Below, in pieces: positions 18,788-28,616 of a stretch of DNA of 64,000 nucleotides. The notes beneath the pieces are model-generated. The model saw only the letters and a program-made list of their open reading frames with translations. It searched no databases and was not told the origin of the DNA. The DNA comes from Streptomyces milbemycinicus (GTDB lineage: Bacteria > Actinomycetota > Actinomycetes > Streptomycetales > Streptomycetaceae). A program made the translations under genes and the position numbers. Position 1 is the first letter of the stretch. Each line of letters opens with the position of its first letter. The stretch lies in contig NZ_MUNE01000148.1 of assembly GCF_002154605.1 (NCBI RefSeq), positions 1-64,000 of the forward strand, written 5' to 3'.

Positions 18788-21700
18788 ATGGCAGAACCCG
18801 CCGCAACTTCCACCGAGCAGATCGTCAAAGCACTGCGGTCGTCGCTGGCCGAGACGGACCGGCTGCGGCGGCAGAACCAGAAGCTGACCGCCGCGTCCAG
18901 GGAGCCGGTCGCCATCGTCGGGATGGCGTGCCGGTTCCCCGGCGGGGTGACCTCCCCCGACGGGCTGTGGGACCTGATCGCCTCCGGTCGGGACGCGATC
19001 TCCACGCTCCCGGACGACCGCGGATGGGACGTCGAAGGACTGCTGGCCGACTGCCTCGGCCCGTACGGTGAGCACGGTGGCGCCGACTCCTTCCGGGGCG
19101 GATTCCTGTACGACTGTGCCGAGTTCGACGCGGAATTCTTCGGCATCTCCCCGCGCGAGGCGCTGGCGATGGACCCCCAGCAGCGGCTGCTGCTCGAAAC
19201 CTCCTGGGAGGCGTTCGAGCACGCCGGCATCGACCCGTCCGGGATGCGCGGCAGCTCCACAGGCGTCTTCTACGGGGCCTCTTACGCGGGGTACGGCATC
19301 GACACGGACCGGATTCCGGAGGGTGTCGAGGCGTACTCCATGACCGGCTCCATCACCAGCGTGGCGTCCGGGCGCGTCGCCTACGCCCTCGGCCTCGAGG
19401 GCCCGGCCGTCACGGTCGACACCGCCTGCTCCTCGTCCTTGGTGGCGCTGCACCTGGCGTGCCAGGCGCTGCGCGCGGGCGACTGCTCGCTCGCGCTCAC
19501 GGGCGCGGCGATGGTGATGCCGAGCCCGGTGGAGTTCTTCGAGTTCAGCAGGCAGGGCGTGCTCGCCTCGGATGGCCGGTGCAAGCCGTTCGCCGCCGCG
19601 GCGGACGGCACCGGATTCTCCGAGGGAGTCGGCGTCCTACTGGTGGAACGGCTCTCGGACGCCCACCGCAACGGGCATCCGGTGCTGGCCCTGGTGCGCG
19701 GCTCGGCCGTGAACCAGGACGGCGCGAGCAACGGGCTGACCGCCCCCAACGGCCCCTCCCAGCAGCGGGTCATCCGTGCCGCGCTCGCCAACGCCCGCCT
19801 GAAGCCCGACGACATCGACCTGGTCGAGGCGCACGGCACCGGCACCACCCTCGGTGACCCCATCGAGGCCCAGGCCCTGCTGGCCACGTACGGACGGGGC
19901 CGCTCCGAGGACCGCCCCCTGTGGCTGGGCTCGGTGAAATCCAACCTTGGCCACACCCAGGCAGCCGCCGGCGTGGCCGGTGTCATCAAGACGGTGCAGG
20001 CGCTGCGCCACGGGATGCTGCCGAAAACACTGCACGTGGACGCCCCGTCACCGCAGATCGACTGGTCCGCCGGCGCGGTCCGGCTGCTGATGGACGAGGC
20101 CCGGTGGCCAAAGCGGGACCGGCCGCGCCGGGCGGGCGTCTCCTCGTTCGGCGTCAGTGGCACCAACGCCCACGTCATCGTGGAGGAGGCCCCCGCCGAG
20201 GAGCCCGATGGGCGGGCTCCGGCCGCCGAGGAACCGGTGGCGCTGTGGACCGTATCCGGGCACACCGAGGCCGCGATGCGCGACCAGGCACGGCGGCTGC
20301 TGAACCATGTGCGCTCCCGCCCCGGCCTGCGGCCGGTGGACATCGGCTACTCCCTGGCCACCGGCCGGGCCGCCTTCGACCACCGCGGCGCGGTGGTGGC
20401 GGCCGGCCGGGAGGACACGCTGCGGGCCCTGACCGCGCTGGCCCAGGGCGCCGAGGACCCGGCCGCGGCCGCCGGCGTGGTGAGGGCGCGCGGCAAGGCC
20501 GTGTTCGTCTTCCCGGGCCAGGGCTCCCAGTGGGCGGGCATGGCCGCCGGACTTCTCGACTCCTCCCCGGCCTTCGCCGAACGCTTCACCGCGTGCGCCG
20601 AGGCGCTGCGGCCCTACACCGAGTGGTCGGCCACCGATGTGGTGCGCGGCGCACCGGGCGCCCCGCCGCTGGAGGGCGTGGACGTCATCCAGCCCGTGCT
20701 GTGGGCCGTGATGGTCTCGCTCGCCGAGCTGTGGCGGTCCTCCGGGGTGGAACCCGCGGCGGTGGTCGGCCACAGTCAGGGCGAGATCGCCGCGGCCTGT
20801 GTGGCCGGTGCGCTGTCGCTCCAGGACGCGGCCAAGGTCGTGGCGCTGCGCTCGCAGGTCGCCCTGGAGGCGCTGTCCGGGCGCGGCACGATGGTCTCCG
20901 TACGGGCGGGCGCCGCCCGTGTCCGCGAACTCATCGCCACCGGGAGCCCTGGGCCGACCGTCGCGGTCGTCAACGGCCCCTCCTCGACCATGGTCGCGGG
21001 CGACCCCGAGGCTCTCGACGAGCTGGTGGCCCGCTGCGAGGCCGAGGGCGTACGGGCGAGCCGGTTCGCGGCCGCCTACGCATCCCACTCGCCCCATGTG
21101 GAGGTCGTACGCGACCAGCTCGTCAGCCTCGTCAAGGACATCGAGCCGCGCCGCGCCGCCATCCCGTTCTACTCCTCGGTCACCGCCGGGCCGCTCGACA
21201 CGAGCCGCCTGGACGCCGAGTACTGGTACGCCAACCTCCGGCAGCCGGTCCGCTTCGACGAGACGATCGGGGCCCTGCTGGCCGACGGCCACGGCTTCTT
21301 CGTCGAATGCAGTCCGCACCCGGTCCTCACCGTCAGTGTGCAGGAGATCTGCGACACGGCGGGAGTGGACGGCGTCGCTGTCGGCACCCTGCGCCGGGAG
21401 GAAGGCGGCATCGTACGGTTCCACCGCTCGGTCGCCGAGGCCGTCGTGGGCGGTCTCGTCCCGGACTGGAAGACCGCGTACGCCGGCACCGGCGCACGCC
21501 GCGTCGAACTGCCCACCTACGCCTTCCAGCACGCCCACTACTGGCTGGAGAACGGCCCCGGCACCACCGCCGATGCCTCCGCCCTCGGTCTCGCCCCCGC
21601 CGGCCATCCGCTGCTCGGCGCGGTCGTACGAACGCCCGGCCACGGCGGAGTGGTGCTCACCGGCAGGATCACCACCCGCACCCAGCCCTGGCTGGCCGAC

Positions 21701-23716
21701 CACGCGGTGCTCCAGGCCGTGGCGGTGCCCGGCACCGCACTGCTGGAGCTGGCGCTACGGGCCGGCCGCGAGGTGGACCGCGATCGGGTCGAGGAGCTGA
21801 CCGTGCGGGCCCCGATGCCGCTCCCCGGCGGGGCGGGCCTGGCCGTCAGCGTCGTCGTGGCGGAACCGGTCGAGGAGGGGCGGTATCCGGTCGAGGTGTA
21901 CGCCAGAGCGCAGGACACCCCGGCGGACGACGGCCAGTCGTGGACCCACTGCGCCACCGGCCTGCTCGGCCGCGGCGACGCACCCGCCTTCGACCTGCGG
22001 GCCTGGCCCCCCAAGGGCGCCCGGCCACTGGATGTGACCGGGCTGCGGGAGCGCGCGGCGCGCGCCGGATACCACTGGGGACCCGCGTTCCGCGGCCTGC
22101 GCGCCGCCTGGACCGTGGGCGAGGAGGTGTACGCCGAGGTCGTGGCCCCCGACGGGCTGCCCGCCGCGCCGGGCTTCGGGGTGCACCCCGCCCTACTCGA
22201 CGCCGCGCTGCACCCGCTGTACGCCGAGGCGGACCAGGCGGCCCTCCCCGCCGCGTGGCGGGGCGTCACCCTGCACGCACCCGGCTCGGGGACGCTGCGG
22301 ATACGGCTGTCCCCGGCGGCCGGCGCACCGGGCGACGACGCGTCGGTGGCCGCCTGGGTGGCGGACGCCGAGGGCGCGCCCATCGCCTCCGTACGCTCCC
22401 TGACCCTGCGCCCCGTCGACCCTGAGGAGTGGGCAGCGGCGGCGGCCCGTGCCGCCGCTGACTCCCCGCGCGGCGGCGCGGAGCCGGATGCCGCCCGGCG
22501 GCAGCCCGGGGCGGCCGACCGGGAGCGGCTGGCCGCCCTTCCCGAGCCGGACCGCACGGCCGCCCTCACCGGGCTGGTCCGGGCCCGTATCGCCGACATC
22601 CTCGGTTATCCCGGCCCGGAAGCCGTCGCCCCGGACCGTGAACTGGCCACCCTGGGCTTCGACTCGCTGACCGCCGTCGAGCTCAGGAACCGGCTCGGCG
22701 CGGCCACCGGGCTGCGGCTGCCGGGCACCGTCGCCTTCGACCACCCCACCGCCGGTGCGCTCGCCGCTCACCTGGCCGGCCGGCTCGGCGCCGGCGCCGC
22801 GGGCGGCGACACGGCCCCGGCGGCGGCCGGTGAGCGGGAGGCCGGGGGGAACGAGGGTCTCAGCGCCCTGTTCCTGCGGGCCTGCGCCGAGGGGAAGTTC
22901 GTGGCGGCGCACAAGCTGATGGCGGGCCTGGCCGCCTTCCGCCCCACCTTCGGCTCGGCCGCCGAACTTCCCGACGGCCCACGCTGGGTGACGCTGCGCC
23001 AGGAGACCGGGACGGCCGGCGCGGAGCTGTTCTGCTTCCCCTCCTTCGTATGGCAGCAGAACCTCTACCAGTACGCTCGGTTCGCCGCCGGATTCGAGGG
23101 CCGCCGAGGTGTCTCGGTGATCACCTTGCCCGGCTTCGCCGACGGCGAACCGCTGCCCGCCTCGCTGGAAGCGCTCGCCGACGTGCTCGCCACGGCCGTC
23201 CTGCGGGCGGCGGACGGCAGACCGTTCGCGCTGGCCGGACACTCCGCGGGCGGTTCCATTGCGAGCGTGGTGGCCGCGCGCCTGGAGTGCGACGGCTCCC
23301 CGGCCCGAGGGCTCGCCCTGCTGGACACTCCCACCTGGGGAGCACCCAACGCGATGAGCTCACCCGAGTGGATGACTGCGATCCACGGTGCGCTGGCGGC
23401 CCGTCAGGACCGGATCGCGACCGCGGGCGACGGTGAGGCATGGGTGACCGCCCGGGCCTGCTACGCCACCTTCGACTACGCGGTACCGGAGCTGGCCACG
23501 CCCACGCTGCTGGTGCGGGCCACCGAGCCCATGGCCGGTTTCCGGCCGGAAACCGACGACTGGCGGCCCTCGTGGCATCTGGACCACACCACCGTGGACG
23601 TCCCCGGCGACCACTTCACGATGCTCGAGGCCGCCCATGCGGCCCGCGGCGCCCGGGCCGTCGACGACTGGCTGCGCGGTCACCGGCCCTGTCACGCACA
23701 CGACGCACAGAAATGA
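18788..23716 (+). CDS. Type I PKS release module: KS-AT(methylmalonyl)-DH(degenerate)-ACP-TE
   Basis: ATG 18788 follows AGGAG at about 18774. The 1642-residue protein starts with a helix of the type [15 protein letters not shown] (VDTACSSS near 215, [13 protein letters not shown]) and AT (GHSQGE, AYASH, methylmalonyl) are normal. Next comes a DH-sized region whose HxxxGxxxxP motif reads [10 protein letters not shown], with Gln for Gly, although LLDAALHP is kept. There is no KR at all: the DH-like region runs directly into the ACP ([10 protein letters not shown] near 1293). The last about 290 residues are a thioesterase with GHSAGG (nucleophile Ser near 1485) and a late GDHF histidine. The module should therefore add a methylmalonyl unit, leave the beta-keto group, and release the chain by hydrolysis or cyclisation. 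Confidence 0.95.
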   Translation: MAEPAATSTEQIVKALRSSLAETDRLRRQNQKLTAASREPVAIVGMACRFPGGVTSPDGLWDLIASGRDAISTLPDDRGWDVEGLLADCLGPYGEHGGADSFRGGFLYDCAEFDAEFFGISPREALAMDPQQRLLLETSWEAFEHAGIDPSGMRGSSTGVFYGASYAGYGIDTDRIPEGVEAYSMTGSITSVASGRVAYALGLEGPAVTVDTACSSSLVALHLACQALRAGDCSLALTGAAMVMPSPVEFFEFSRQGVLASDGRCKPFAAAADGTGFSEGVGVLLVERLSDAHRNGHPVLALVRGSAVNQDGASNGLTAPNGPSQQRVIRAALANARLKPDDIDLVEAHGTGTTLGDPIEAQALLATYGRGRSEDRPLWLGSVKSNLGHTQAAAGVAGVIKTVQALRHGMLPKTLHVDAPSPQIDWSAGAVRLLMDEARWPKRDRPRRAGVSSFGVSGTNAHVIVEEAPAEEPDGRAPAAEEPVALWTVSGHTEAAMRDQARRLLNHVRSRPGLRPVDIGYSLATGRAAFDHRGAVVAAGREDTLRALTALAQGAEDPAAAAGVVRARGKAVFVFPGQGSQWAGMAAGLLDSSPAFAERFTACAEALRPYTEWSATDVVRGAPGAPPLEGVDVIQPVLWAVMVSLAELWRSSGVEPAAVVGHSQGEIAAACVAGALSLQDAAKVVALRSQVALEALSGRGTMVSVRAGAARVRELIATGSPGPTVAVVNGPSSTMVAGDPEALDELVARCEAEGVRASRFAAAYASHSPHVEVVRDQLVSLVKDIEPRRAAIPFYSSVTAGPLDTSRLDAEYWYANLRQPVRFDETIGALLADGHGFFVECSPHPVLTVSVQEICDTAGVDGVAVGTLRREEGGIVRFHRSVAEAVVGGLVPDWKTAYAGTGARRVELPTYAFQHAHYWLENGPGTTADASALGLAPAGHPLLGAVVRTPGHGGVVLTGRITTRTQPWLADHAVLQAVAVPGTALLELALRAGREVDRDRVEELTVRAPMPLPGGAGLAVSVVVAEPVEEGRYPVEVYARAQDTPADDGQSWTHCATGLLGRGDAPAFDLRAWPPKGARPLDVTGLRERAARAGYHWGPAFRGLRAAWTVGEEVYAEVVAPDGLPAAPGFGVHPALLDAALHPLYAEADQAALPAAWRGVTLHAPGSGTLRIRLSPAAGAPGDDASVAAWVADAEGAPIASVRSLTLRPVDPEEWAAAAARAAADSPRGGAEPDAARRQPGAADRERLAALPEPDRTAALTGLVRARIADILGYPGPEAVAPDRELATLGFDSLTAVELRNRLGAATGLRLPGTVAFDHPTAGALAAHLAGRLGAGAAGGDTAPAAAGEREAGGNEGLSALFLRACAEGKFVAAHKLMAGLAAFRPTFGSAAELPDGPRWVTLRQETGTAGAELFCFPSFVWQQNLYQYARFAAGFEGRRGVSVITLPGFADGEPLPASLEALADVLATAVLRAADGRPFALAGHSAGGSIASVVAARLECDGSPARGLALLDTPTWGAPNAMSSPEWMTAIHGALAARQDRIATAGDGEAWVTARACYATFDYAVPELATPTLLVRATEPMAGFRPETDDWRPSWHLDHTTVDVPGDHFTMLEAAHAARGARAVDDWLRGHRPCHAHDAQK

Positions 23717-23726
23717 GAACACGATT

Positions 23727-24494
23727 ATGACCGGATGGGACCGCAAAGCCGGGCCCTGGCTCACGCGGTACACCCCGGCGTCGGCGGCGGGGAACCGCAC
23801 CCAGCTCATCTGCCTGCCGCACGCGGGCGGCTCGGCCACCTTCTTTGCCACTTTCGCCCGGGAGATGCCCGACTCGGCCGAGGTGCTGGCGGTTCAGTAC
23901 CCGGGCCGTCAGGAACGCCGCGCCGAGCCGTTCGTCGACTCCCTGCCGGAGCTCGCCGACCACGTGGCCGACGCCCTCGAACACGCCGGGGACCTTCCCC
24001 TGGCCCTGTTCGGCCACAGCATGGGCGCGCTGCTGGCCTGGGAGGTGGCGCGCCGGCTCCAGGACCGTGGCTCGGGCCCGGCCCATCTGATCGTCTCCGG
24101 GCGGCCGGAACCGGCCCTGCACAACGAGGTGCGTCTCCATTTGCGCAGCGACGCCGAGCTCATCGCCGACCTGCGCCACCTCAGCGGTACGGCGGCGGGT
24201 CTGCTGGCCGACGACGGCATGCTGCGGATGGTGCTGCCCGTGCTGCGCAGCGACTACAAGGCAGTGGACGGCTACCGCTACCGTCCCGGGCCCCCGCTGC
24301 GCTGTCCGGTCAGCGTCTTCCTCGGTGCCGACGACGCGTGGGCGGACCGGGAGCGGGCCGAGGGATGGCGTGCGGTGACATCGGGGCCGGTCGTCTTCCG
24401 CACCTTTCCCGGAGACCACTTCTATCTGGCCGCGCAGTGGCCGCGGATCGCCCGGGCCGTCGCCGATGCGCTGATGTCCGTCCCGACCGGCTGA
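23727..24494 (+). CDS. Type II (editing) thioesterase of the PKS locus
   Basis: A 255-residue alpha/beta hydrolase of the RifR/GrsT class. Seen: the early LICLPHAGG stretch, the nucleophile elbow GHSMGA near residue 90, and the late GDHFYL histidine. These stand-alone enzymes clear stalled or wrongly primed acyl groups from carrier proteins in PKS and NRPS assembly lines. The start is set at ATG 23727, only 10 bases after the stop of the terminal PKS gene, because the protein aligns with the family from there; a longer in-frame reading to 23637 would overlap the PKS gene and adds an unlikely leader. It sits in the same transcription unit as the PKS, which fits the proposed role. Confidence 0.92.
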   Translation: MTGWDRKAGPWLTRYTPASAAGNRTQLICLPHAGGSATFFATFAREMPDSAEVLAVQYPGRQERRAEPFVDSLPELADHVADALEHAGDLPLALFGHSMGALLAWEVARRLQDRGSGPAHLIVSGRPEPALHNEVRLHLRSDAELIADLRHLSGTAAGLLADDGMLRMVLPVLRSDYKAVDGYRYRPGPPLRCPVSVFLGADDAWADRERAEGWRAVTSGPVVFRTFPGDHFYLAAQWPRIARAVADALMSVPTG

Positions 24495-24544
24495 CCGGCC
24501 CACACCCCAGATCCTCCCCTTCCGGAAAGGAATGTGAGACAACG

Positions 24545-25972
24545 ATGGCCGAACACACCAAGGCCGTGGTCCTGGGGGCGGGCATGGCGGGCATGCTGTC
24601 CGCCACCGCGCTGGCCCGCCACGTCGACACCGTCACGGTGCTGGACCGCGATCGGCTTCCGGGCAACTCCGAGCCGCGCAAAGGTGTGCCGCAGGCCCGG
24701 CACACCCATGTGCTGTGGTCCGGCGGGGCCCGGGTCATCGAGTCGCTGCTTCCGGGCACCACCGGCCGGCTGCTGGACGCGGGTGCCCACCGCATCGGCC
24801 TGCCGGAGGACCTGGTCTCCCTGACCGCGTACGGCTGGCAGCAGCGCTTCCCGGAGACCCAGTTCATGATCGCGGCCAGCCGGGCGCTGCTGGACTGGAT
24901 CGTGCGGGACCAGGCGGCGCGCGACCCCAAGGTGACCGTGCTCGGCGGCATTGACGTCATCGGGTTGCGCGGCGACGCCGAGCGGATCACCGGTGTCACG
25001 TACAAGCCGCGCCGGGAGGGCACTGTCTCGGTGCTGGAGGCCGATGTGGTGGTGGATGCCACCGGCCGCGGCTCACCGATGAAGCGCTGGCTCACCGGGC
25101 TCGGACTGCCGCCGGTGCAGGAGGATGTCATCGACTCGGGGATGGCGTACGCGACCCGTATTTTCCAGGCCCCGGAGGGCGCCCGGAAGAAGTTCCCCCT
25201 GGTCAGCGTGTACGCCGATCACCGGGCCGGAATACCGGGCCGCAATGGCATCCTGCTGCCCATCGAGGACGGCCGCTGGATGGTGACCCTGTCCGGCACC
25301 CGCGGCGGCGAGCCCCCGGCCACCGAGGAGGGTTTCACGGCGTATTTGGAGACCCTGCGCCATCCGCTGCTGGCCGAACTGGTCCGTCGCGCCGAGCCGC
25401 TGACCGGCGTTCAGGCGTCGCGTTCGACCGCGAACCGCCGCCTCTTCTACGATCGGCTCATCGACTGGCCCGACGGGCTGGTGGTGGTGGGGGACGCGGT
25501 GGCCGCCTTCAATCCCGTCTACGGCCACGGCATGAGCGCCGCGGCCCTCAGCGCGGCAGCGCTGGAATCCGCGCTGGCCGAGACGGGGGTGAAGCCGGGC
25601 CTGGCGCGCGCCGCGCAGCGGGCCATCGGCACGGTGGTGGACACTCCGTGGTCGCTGGGCACCTCACAGGACATCTGCTATCCGGATGTCTACGCCCGGA
25701 CCGAGGACCCGCGGCTGACCCGGTACGCCGCCGAGCGGCGTGCCCAGGGTGATCTGATCGGCACCGTCGCGCTGGCCGACCCGATCGTGTGCGCGGCCGC
25801 CATGCAGGTCAATACGCTCTCGGGGGCGACCGACGCGCTGGAGTCCCCAGAGGTGCAGGCCGCGCTCGGCAGGGCGGGGGAGTTGACGCACGCGACGGAG
25901 CCCACGCTGAGCGGCGAGGAGTCGCGCGTGTCCGGACTTGTCGGCGATCAAGGGCCGGGCAGCGGCCCTTGA
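24545..25972 (+). CDS. FAD-dependent epoxidase/monooxygenase, MonCI/LasC-like
   Basis: 475 residues from ATG 24545 with AAAGGA at 24526. The N-terminus VVLGAGMAGM is a GxGxxG FAD motif, followed by RKGVPQARH, then the mid-protein DATGRGS and the C-terminal GDAVAAFNP with YGHGMSAA, the second flavin contact. These landmarks and the overall length match my memory of the polyether epoxidases MonCI (monensin) and LasC (lasalocid), which epoxidise alkenes of the PKS chain. The position directly after the type II thioesterase supports action on the product of this PKS. No MonB-type epoxide hydrolase is visible in the window. An alternative is hydroxylation or oxidative ring formation at an activated alpha carbon. 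The C-terminal 40 residues are poorly conserved and overlap a hairpin. Confidence 0.88.
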   Translation: MAEHTKAVVLGAGMAGMLSATALARHVDTVTVLDRDRLPGNSEPRKGVPQARHTHVLWSGGARVIESLLPGTTGRLLDAGAHRIGLPEDLVSLTAYGWQQRFPETQFMIAASRALLDWIVRDQAARDPKVTVLGGIDVIGLRGDAERITGVTYKPRREGTVSVLEADVVVDATGRGSPMKRWLTGLGLPPVQEDVIDSGMAYATRIFQAPEGARKKFPLVSVYADHRAGIPGRNGILLPIEDGRWMVTLSGTRGGEPPATEEGFTAYLETLRHPLLAELVRRAEPLTGVQASRSTANRRLFYDRLIDWPDGLVVVGDAVAAFNPVYGHGMSAAALSAAALESALAETGVKPGLARAAQRAIGTVVDTPWSLGTSQDICYPDVYARTEDPRLTRYAAERRAQGDLIGTVALADPIVCAAAMQVNTLSGATDALESPEVQAALGRAGELTHATEPTLSGEESRVSGLVGDQGPGSGP

Positions 25973-26016
25973 CGGAATTTTGACGCGGCCAGGAGCGAAT
26001 TCCCGCTCCTGGCCGC
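25948..26016. terminator. Two consecutive hairpins ending the PKS transcription unit
   Basis: First hairpin: perfect 9-base arms TCAAGGGCC (25948-25956) and GGCCCTTGA (25964-25972) around a 7-base loop; its second arm contains the stop codon of the epoxidase gene. Second hairpin: perfect 13-base arms at 25985-25997 and 26004-26016 with a 6-base loop, followed by a short T-rich stretch. The second is the more likely intrinsic terminator; the first may protect the 3' end. Confidence 0.8.
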
Positions 26017-26052
26017 GTTGTTGCGCTTTCCTCTCGCCCCATCTTGTGATTA

Positions 26053-26089
26053 CAGTAATAACTGAAACTTCTAGCAGTTACTGAAAGTT
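26053..26089. promoter_or_regulatory. Candidate operator with two CAGT-ACTGAAA repeats
   Basis: Upstream of the GbsR/MarR-like gene lie two related sites, CAGTAATAACTGAAACTT (26053-26070) and CAGTTACTGAAAGTT (26075-26089). Each has a CAGT/ACTG inverted core and the same ACTGAAA extension. They sit 18-54 bases before the start codon and directly upstream of the AGGAGGT ribosome site, so binding would block transcription. Autoregulation by the adjacent gene product is inferred, not shown. Confidence 0.55.
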
Positions 26090-26106
26090 GTAGGAGGTGC
26101 TGCATC

Positions 26107-26646
26107 ATGACGTCCACCGCTGACCAGGAGCCGGATCCTGACCTGGAGAAAGTGCAAGCCTGGATGGAGCGTGTGGCGGCTTGGTTCATGCACCAAGCGG
26201 GCTGGGCGCCGATCATGGGACGGACCATGGCTTGGCTCATGGTCAGTGACCCGCCGGAGCAGAGCGCCGCGCAGATCGCCAAGGCTGTCCAGGCCAGCAG
26301 AGCCTCCCTGACGGGCACTCTGCGACTGCTCACCGAGGCCCGGATGGTGCAGGCGATGACCCGGGCCGGCAAGCGGGCGACCTATTACCGCATCACTGAG
26401 GACGCCTGGTCCGGCGTCCTGAAGAGACGGCTCGAAAGCATGACGTCCTTCGTGGACATCACGGCCGAGGGCCTGCGGCTCTTTCCCCACGGTGGGCCGG
26501 GGGCTGCGCGCATCAGGGAAACGCACCGGGTGTTCGAGTGGCTGAACTCCGAGGCCGGACCCATGTGGGAGCGCTGGGACGCCCTCAACGGCGGCGTTCA
26601 GCTCGAAGAACACAACGACGAGGACGGGACTGGGATGTCGTCATGA
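26107..26646 (+). CDS. GbsR/MarR-family winged-helix transcriptional regulator
   Basis: 179 residues from ATG 26107, with AGGAGGT 8 bases upstream. The N-terminal half (about 20-95) has the winged-helix layout of GbsR-like MarR proteins: GWAPIMGRTM, then DPPEQSAAQIAKAVQASRAS as recognition region and a basic wing near TRAGKRATYYRI. The C-terminal half is helical and probably dimerises. The stop overlaps the start of the following MFS gene (ATGA), a common pairing in Streptomyces in which the regulator represses the exporter. The candidate operator just upstream fits that. The ligand is unknown; it could be the polyketide made nearby. Confidence 0.85.
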   Translation: MTSTADQEPDPDLEKVQAWMERVAAWFMHQAGWAPIMGRTMAWLMVSDPPEQSAAQIAKAVQASRASLTGTLRLLTEARMVQAMTRAGKRATYYRITEDAWSGVLKRRLESMTSFVDITAEGLRLFPHGGPGAARIRETHRVFEWLNSEAGPMWERWDALNGGVQLEEHNDEDGTGMSS

Positions 26647-28130
26647 GTAATGAGGAGACCCGGAAATGGTGGGCGCTCGGCGCCATCGGGGTCAGTATGC
26701 TCACCGTCGGTGTGGACGCCACCATCCTCAATGTCGCGCTACCCACAGTCAGCGCCGACTCGAATGCGTCACCTTGTGGTGTGCGCACGCGGGCTCCGCG
26801 GGACAGCTGATCACGGCACGTGCGGTGCTGGGGCTGGCAGCCGCGTTCCTCATCCCCCGTCCACCTCCGTCCTGCTCAACCTCTTTGAGACGGAGCAGGA
26901 GCGGAACAAGGCCGTCGGCGTCATCGCCGTCTCACAGATGCTCGGGCTGCCGCTCGGGCCCATTGTCGGCGGCGCGCTGCTCAACCACTTCTGGTGGGGT
27001 TCGGTCTTCCTCATCAATGTGCCACTGGTCCTGGTGGGCACCGTCGCGGTGACCAAGCTGGTGCCCGAGTCGCGCGGGTCGCAGGACACCGGCATCGACT
27101 TCGTGGGCGTCCTGATCTCCAGCGTCGGCCTGACGGCGTTGACCTTCGGCACCATCGAGGCCGGTGAGAAGGGCTGGGGCAGCACCGAGACGGTGATGTC
27201 GCTGCTCGGCGGCGCGCTCGCGCTGATCCTGTTCGTGGTGTGGGAGGCCAGGATCGCCGCCGCGGGCCGTGACCCGCTCGTCGACCTCACCCTGTTCCGC
27301 GGCCGCGGCTTCATCTGGGGTTCGATCCTCAGCACCATCGTCAGCTTCGCGATGTTCGGCCTCATGTTCGCCCTGCCGCAGTACTTCCAGGCGGTCAGGG
27401 GGCGGACGCGCTCGGCACCGGTCTGCGGATGCTGCCCCTCATCGGCGGACTGCTGGTCGGGGCCGGCGTGAGCAACAAGCTGCCCGCCGAAGCCGGTCCG
27501 CGGGCCGCGCCCGCCCTCGGCTTCCTCCTGGTGGGTGCCGGCCTGTTCATGGGCACCTACACCGAGACCTCCACCGGCTACGGATACGTGGCCACCTGGC
27601 TCGTCGTCATCGGAGCTGGACTTGGTATGACCATGACCGGTGCGATGTCGGCCGCGCTGAACACACTGTCCAAGGAGCGCAGCGGCGTCGGCTCCGCCGT
27701 CGTCCAGGCGCTGCGCCAGGTCGGTGGCGCGATCGGCGTCGCAGTGCTCGGCTCGGTCGCCAGCTCCGGCTACCGCGGCAACCTCGACCTCAAGGTGCCC
27801 CAGAAGATCGAGGACGCGGCCGGCTGCAGCGTCTCCACCGGCGTGGCGGTGGCCTCCAAGCTGAAGGACGTGCACATGCTGGCGGCCGTGCGCGACGCCT
27901 TCGTGGACGCGATGCACACCCTGCTGCTCGTCTGCTCCGGCATCGGCGTCGTCGCCGCCCTGCTCGCCCTGGCCTTCATGCCCAAGCACGCGGCCCTGCC
28001 CGCGGACGCCGAGCCCCGCGGGACGACACCAACCCGTAGGAAGACGACAAGGAGACCAGCGACTCGGCCTCCTGACCCCAGGCCCCTTGAGGGCCCAAAA
28101 ACGCCGCGGCACCGCTATTCCCCCGTATAG
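26643..28130 (+). pseudogene. MFS drug exporter (DHA2, 14-TM EmrB/QacA type), broken
   Basis: Translation starts in the ATGA overlap with the regulator and reads MSNEETRKWWALGAIG and TVGVDATILNVALPTVSA, a typical first membrane segment. Near 26765 the homology jumps about 50 residues (TM2-TM3 region missing) and changes frame; it changes frame again near 26865 and near 27415. The last change is at a run of five Gs where a sixth would restore QAVRGADALGTGLRM. Later membrane segments (MLGLPLGPIVGGALL, LPLIGGLLVGAG, GLGMTMTGAM) are intact. The C-terminus runs into a terminator. The combined deletion and frame changes make a working protein unlikely unless some are sequencing errors. It would otherwise be the natural exporter of this locus. 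Confidence 0.85.
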
Positions 28131-28153
28131 GGTGCCGCGGCATTTCTTTTTTA
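28103..28153 (+). terminator. Rho-independent terminator after the MFS gene
   Basis: Perfect 11-base arms GCCGCGGCACC (28103-28113) and GGTGCCGCGGC (28131-28141), extended inside by CTAT/ATAG, are followed by CATTTCTTTTTT. This is a textbook intrinsic terminator. It also lies at the end of the converging gene at 28190, so it may act in both directions. Confidence 0.85.
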
Positions 28154-28189
28154 CTCCTTCTTCTTGGTCGGCTCCTTCTTCTTGACCGA

Positions 28190-28417
28190 CTACTCCGCGA
28201 CGTAGGTGACCCGAGTCCAGGTGAAGACCTGCAGATCGACTCCGTCGTGATTGATCGTTTCCGGAGACGGCTCGAAATGCTCGTAACGGTTTCCCCGCGG
28301 AAGCTTCAGCGAGATCGCCGCGTCCGCCACATAACGGACGCGTTCACCCTCAGGCAGTTGGGAGGCGGGTCCTCCACGGAGTATCACGTTGGCTTTGGGC
28401 ATCTGCATGGCGGTCAC
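28190..28417 (-). CDS. Small conserved protein, DUF5988-like
   Basis: 75 residues, read leftward. GTG 28417 is chosen because AGGAGG lies 7 bases upstream; the internal ATG at 28408 is an alternative. The protein opens with TAMQMPKANVILRGGP, contains LPEGERVRYVADAA, and ends FTWTRVTYVAE. I associate this pattern (nucleotide-like short beta-rich protein with a VILRGGP opening) with the DUF5988 family of Streptomyces, found beside biosynthetic genes with no known function. It has no signal peptide or membrane segment. It converges with the MFS pseudogene and diverges from ccr. Confidence 0.65.
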   Translation of the reverse strand: MTAMQMPKANVILRGGPASQLPEGERVRYVADAAISLKLPRGNRYEHFEPSPETINHDGVDLQVFTWTRVTYVAE

Positions 28418-28479
28418 AGACCCTCCTCCTTGAAGAAACTCTTCGGGCCAAGGCTTGACCAAGTCCCACTGCCTGGCAA

Positions 28480-28544
28480 ACCCCTATCCCCCCATACCGT
28501 GTTCGGGCCCCGCGACGCACGGGTCGAAAGGCGAGGTTAGGGGT
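28480..28544. promoter_or_regulatory. Divergent promoter region with ACCCCTA/TAGGGGT inverted arms
   Basis: Between the small gene (starting at 28417, leftward) and ccr (28617, rightward) are ACCCCTA (28480-28486) and its exact reverse complement TAGGGGT (28538-28544). They are 51 bases apart, and further C-rich tracts lie next to the left arm. They could be regulator sites shared by the two divergent genes. The evidence is only the inverted match. Confidence 0.3.
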
Positions 28545-28616
28545 ACTGACGGTCCGGCGGCCCGGCCTAGTGTCGAGCGGGCCGGCCGCATTACCCACCC
28601 ATGAATCGGGGCCCTC

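Noticed and set aside
23637-23726. Extended N-terminus for the type II thioesterase
   Set aside because: It would overlap the PKS TE coding end and adds 30 residues without resemblance; ATG 23727 gives the family length.
26140-26646. Reading the regulator as a TetR or PadR protein
   Set aside because: The helix pattern, wing position and length fit the GbsR branch of MarR better, and no TetR-type N-terminal HTH is present.
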